From Myxococcus qinghaiensis (GTDB lineage Bacteria; Myxococcota; Myxococcia; Myxococcales; Myxococcaceae): a DNA stretch of 64,000 bases. Shown piece by piece: positions 61,404 through 64,000 of this stretch. The DNA lies in assembly GCF_024198215.1 (NCBI RefSeq), contig NZ_JAKCFA010000023.1:1-64000 (forward strand), given 5' to 3'. Position 1 is the stretch's first letter; each line of letters starts with the position of its first letter. Under the pieces are notes generated by a model. It was not told the origin of the DNA and made no database searches. It saw only the letters and a list, made by a program, of their open reading frames with translations. A program made the translations under genes and the position numbers.

Positions 61404-62519
61404 TCAAGGCGCATAGAGACGCTTGAGCGCCTCGTAGGCGGGCCGCGTGTTTCGGTCGACGTCGACGATGCCCCACCACTCTTCATTGAAGGTGCTGTCG
61501 GGGTAGGGGCCACCACCCGGGGCCGAGCCACCGTTGTCGTGCTGGGAGGGATTGCCGGCCTTCCACCACTCGTCCGACCACTCGAAGACGGTGCCGCCGG
61601 AGCACACGCCGCCAGTGTTCGCGGTCGAGTGGTCGAGAAGCTCCTGGGTCAGGGCGTGGGTCGCCCTGGCCTGGCTTTCGGGGTCGTAGCCGGGGAGCTT
61701 CGCATTGAAGGCATCCGCCCCGTACTCGGCGAGGAACATCGGCTTCTGGCTGAGGTCCTTCCACTTGGTGAAGGCGTCTCCGAACGTGATTCCGCGATAC
61801 ATGTTCAGACCCCAGACGTCGATATCCGGCATGGCCGCGATGGTGGCCCTGGAGGGCATCTCTCCATAGACGGTCGCGATGGGGTGCTTGGAGTCGAGCG
61901 CCTTGATGGCGGCGGCAATCTGATTCAAGCGCGCCATCGAGTCATTGAAAGACACGTTGGTATACAGGCCGTTGTAGTTCCACTCATTGCCAAGGGACCA
62001 CATGAGGATGGCGGGGTGGTCCTTGAGCGCCGCGACGTGCTCGGAGGCGCGAGACGCGGGGTCGCCGCCGTAGGCGTACACACTCATGATGACGCGGATG
62101 CCCGCGGCGTGAAGCTTGTCCAGCACCGCGGTGTCGCGGAGGGTGTCGTAGGTGCGGACCACGTTGATGCCCGCGGCCTTCATCAGCGAGATATCCTTGT
62201 CGGCGAAGGCGGCGTAGTCCCCCCTGGGTGGGTGTTCGCGCCCCTTTCCGACAGGGTTCCAGCAGACGCCCTTCATCTGGATGGCCTGGCCACCGACCTT
62301 GATGGCTCGCCCCTCCACGGAAATCTCACCGTCGCCCCAGTTGCTGGTGCCTCCATCTGGAGCACCCCCGTCGAGAACGCCTCCATCCTCGCGCGAGGGT
62401 CCGCCATCCTCGCGCGAGGGTCCGCCATCCTCGCGGGGGTCGCTCTGCTCGCTGGAGTCTCCAGAACAGGACTGGAGTGCAACCATCAACAGGCTCAAGA
62501 CAAGGCCACGAAGTTTCAT
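61404..62519 (-). CDS. Glycoside hydrolase (GH2/GH5-type TIM barrel) lipoprotein
   Basis: The 371-residue lipoprotein (LLMVALQSC) has a short linker with three REDGG repeats, then a (beta/alpha)8 catalytic domain. WSLGNEW supplies the acid/base Glu179 and LAEYGAD the nucleophile Glu265, as in clan GH-A enzymes. ISVEGRAIKVGGQAIQMKGV and FADKDISLMKAAGINVVRTY are characteristic of glycosyl hydrolase family 2 TIM-barrel-like proteins. It presumably trims a surface or environmental polysaccharide; the exact substrate is unknown. Confidence 0.82.
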   Translation of the reverse strand: MKLRGLVLSLLMVALQSCSGDSSEQSDPREDGGPSREDGGPSREDGGVLDGGAPDGGTSNWGDGEISVEGRAIKVGGQAIQMKGVCWNPVGKGREHPPRGDYAAFADKDISLMKAAGINVVRTYDTLRDTAVLDKLHAAGIRVIMSVYAYGGDPASRASEHVAALKDHPAILMWSLGNEWNYNGLYTNVSFNDSMARLNQIAAAIKALDSKHPIATVYGEMPSRATIAAMPDIDVWGLNMYRGITFGDAFTKWKDLSQKPMFLAEYGADAFNAKLPGYDPESQARATHALTQELLDHSTANTGGVCSGGTVFEWSDEWWKAGNPSQHDNGGSAPGGGPYPDSTFNEEWWGIVDVDRNTRPAYEALKRLYAP

Positions 62520-62528
62520 GAACGCCTT

Positions 62529-63986
62529 TCAAAAAGATGCGCCCAACGTCCAGTTGAGGCCGGAGTAGCGCTCCTGGGAGATGCCACCCCCGGTCCACTC
62601 CGTTCCCGCTCCGGAGAAGGTGTCTGCGTATTTCTGGAAGCGGTAGCGAACGCTGTACTCGAGCGGCCCGACGAGCTCACCGCCGACTCCCGCTTCGAGC
62701 CCGAAGCCGCTGCTCGACACCTCGGGGCCATAGCGGTCCTGCTGCTCGCGGCCCGGCTGTGGCCGGATGAAGTACAGGAAGCCCGCCTCGACCCGAGCCA
62801 GACGGGCCAGGGTCACTGACACATCCAGCCCCACCGACGCATGGGTGCGGCCCGTCTTGGGAAACAGCGCCTGGTATTCCTCGGCCACCTTGAACGAGTG
62901 AGAGAGTCCCCCTGCCCGAAGCCCCACGAACGCGGGGAGAGGCGTGGCCGTGAACGACAGCGGGAAGTACAGTCGATAGGTGCCGAAGAGCGACCAATAC
63001 ATGTCCACGGCGCTCGCGGTTCCCCCAGGTCCACCTCCCTGGATACGGACCTGGGGCCAGCGACGCGACAGCTCGGCGGTGACACCCAGGCCCTCCAGCG
63101 CCGTGTCTCCCAGGAGCGCCAGTGGAAACACGTCGAGCCCGGCGCTGAAGCCCGAGTACGGACTGGGCGTTCCGAACAACAGCGAGCGCTCCGGCCTCTC
63201 CGTCTGCGGCTGCGATTCCAGTTGGCCGCACGACGTGATGCCGGGGGCCGCGCAATAGGACCGAAAGGTGGTGGCGCCACCGAGCCTCACGGAGACCCAT
63301 CGAGGCCCCATCACCGGTGCGGGAGTCTTCACGGGCGCCATGTCCTCCGCTGGCGCCGCCGCGACTTCGACCGTGGCCGTGGGCTTGGAGGGGGCGACGC
63401 CACTCGAAACCCGTGCGTCCGCCGTGGTCGTGGGCTTGGGGGGAGCGACGCCACTCGAAGCCCGTGCATCCGCCTTGGCCGGGGGCAGAGGAGCAACGTC
63501 CTGTGGCATCGAAGCGACCGGCTCCGCGGGCTCAACGGACTCGTGGGGGACGACCTCTGTCGCGGCTCCGCGCAACGTCGTCAGGATGGTGCTTGCGGCC
63601 CGGAAGGCATCCTTCTTTGAGAGCCTCCCCTGCTTGAGCGGATACGAGTCGGTTCCGAGCAACCTCCCCGACGCGCTCACCACTTCCACGGTGAGCGCAC
63701 GTCCCGATACGGCTCCCCGGACGATCGCCGCGAGCTTGAGCTCCCGTGAGAGCGTGGCGATGGCCGCATCCGTGTGAGCCTCGCGTCCCCGCAGCCCCAA
63801 CCGTCGCGCATGGGTTGCATACAGCTTGCCCTTGATGACGTCGGAGCCCTTGGCCTGCAACGAGCGTTCGAGCTGCTTGCGAACCGCATCCCGACGGTCC
63901 CCGGTGAAGTCGAGCACCGCGACCCGCTGCTCCGCACGCGCCCAGAAGGACGTCAGGAGCACGCACAGCAACATCACTGCTTTCAA
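62529..63986 (-). CDS. Outer-membrane protein with Pro/Ala-rich linker
   Basis: The 485-residue protein has a signal peptide (MKAVMLLCVLLTSFWARA). The periplasmic N-terminal domain (QRVAVLDFTGDRRDAVRKQL, ELKLAAIVRGAVSG) resembles those that build curli-like or CsgG-like assemblies. Two copies of a linker unit (ADAR-SSGVAP-KPT) follow, then a beta-rich C-terminal domain of about 250 residues ending in GASF, consistent with a barrel. It is 9 bp upstream of the glycoside hydrolase start and likely co-transcribed with it. Confidence 0.72.
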   Translation of the reverse strand: MKAVMLLCVLLTSFWARAEQRVAVLDFTGDRRDAVRKQLERSLQAKGSDVIKGKLYATHARRLGLRGREAHTDAAIATLSRELKLAAIVRGAVSGRALTVEVVSASGRLLGTDSYPLKQGRLSKKDAFRAASTILTTLRGAATEVVPHESVEPAEPVASMPQDVAPLPPAKADARASSGVAPPKPTTTADARVSSGVAPSKPTATVEVAAAPAEDMAPVKTPAPVMGPRWVSVRLGGATTFRSYCAAPGITSCGQLESQPQTERPERSLLFGTPSPYSGFSAGLDVFPLALLGDTALEGLGVTAELSRRWPQVRIQGGGPGGTASAVDMYWSLFGTYRLYFPLSFTATPLPAFVGLRAGGLSHSFKVAEEYQALFPKTGRTHASVGLDVSVTLARLARVEAGFLYFIRPQPGREQQDRYGPEVSSSGFGLEAGVGGELVGPLEYSVRYRFQKYADTFSGAGTEWTGGGISQERYSGLNWTLGASF

Positions 63987-64000
63987 CCGCTGGCCGCGAA

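Noticed and set aside
62388-62450. Short direct repeats as an insertion or attachment site
   Set aside because: They are in-frame copies encoding the REDGG linker of the glycoside hydrolase lipoprotein.

Overview
The window is high-GC DNA from a myxobacterium, most likely Myxococcus or a close relative. The pointers are a retron with a Mx65-sized reverse transcriptase, two Sit-type lipoprotein toxins, a MbnP/MbnH pair of the MXAN_0976/MXAN_0977 type, a Myxococcales sigma factor coupled to a Ser/Thr kinase, many histidine kinases, and numerous lipoproteins. No rRNA, tRNA, CRISPR array or replication origin was recognised.

Layout. 0.2-7.5 kb: a small hypothetical gene, an alpha/beta hydrolase, a BP74-domain protein, and a minus-strand retron operon (ARM/HEAT-repeat protein, winged-helix/SWIM zinc-finger protein, msr-msd RNA, reverse transcriptase) that fits retron type XIII. 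7.7-14.4 kb: a four-gene, translationally coupled MoxR-vWA-beta-propeller (bpX) operon, a class predicted to act in biological conflict. 14.4-26.3 kb: signalling genes (response regulators, a large histidine kinase, Ser/Thr kinases, an XRE regulator, a sigma factor). One kinase has its activation segment expanded by an in-frame 60-bp tandem repeat. 26.4-36.9 kb: a TonB-dependent receptor, two more histidine kinases, a lipoprotein with NGLST repeats, and the MbnP/MbnH pair.

37-51.5 kb is an accessory island. A SitA-like toxin/immunity pair lies behind an IS3 transposase remnant. Next comes a 10.85-kb segment bounded by two 65-bp direct repeats (61/65 identical), which holds only a three-gene operon: an AAA+ ATPase, a ~1,700-residue protein, and a SNF2-family helicase. 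Read by eye, the middle protein aligns collinearly with RNA polymerase beta followed by beta-prime in one chain. The catalytic aspartate loop (NADFDGD) and the catalytic-lysine segment (GDK...GRHGNKG) appear to be replaced. I know of no described system made of an apparently dead single-chain RNA polymerase, an AAA+ ATPase and a RapA-like SNF2 helicase; this is the main discovery candidate. A second SitA-like toxin, with no visible immunity gene, follows the second repeat.

51.7-64 kb: tandem paralogous secreted proteins, a propeller lipoprotein, a lytic transglycosylase, a small membrane protein, a lipoprotein gene interrupted by an in-frame TAG, a di-haem oxidoreductase, a family-2/5-type glycoside hydrolase and an outer-membrane protein.

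All family assignments come from reading residues and motifs by eye; no database search was run.
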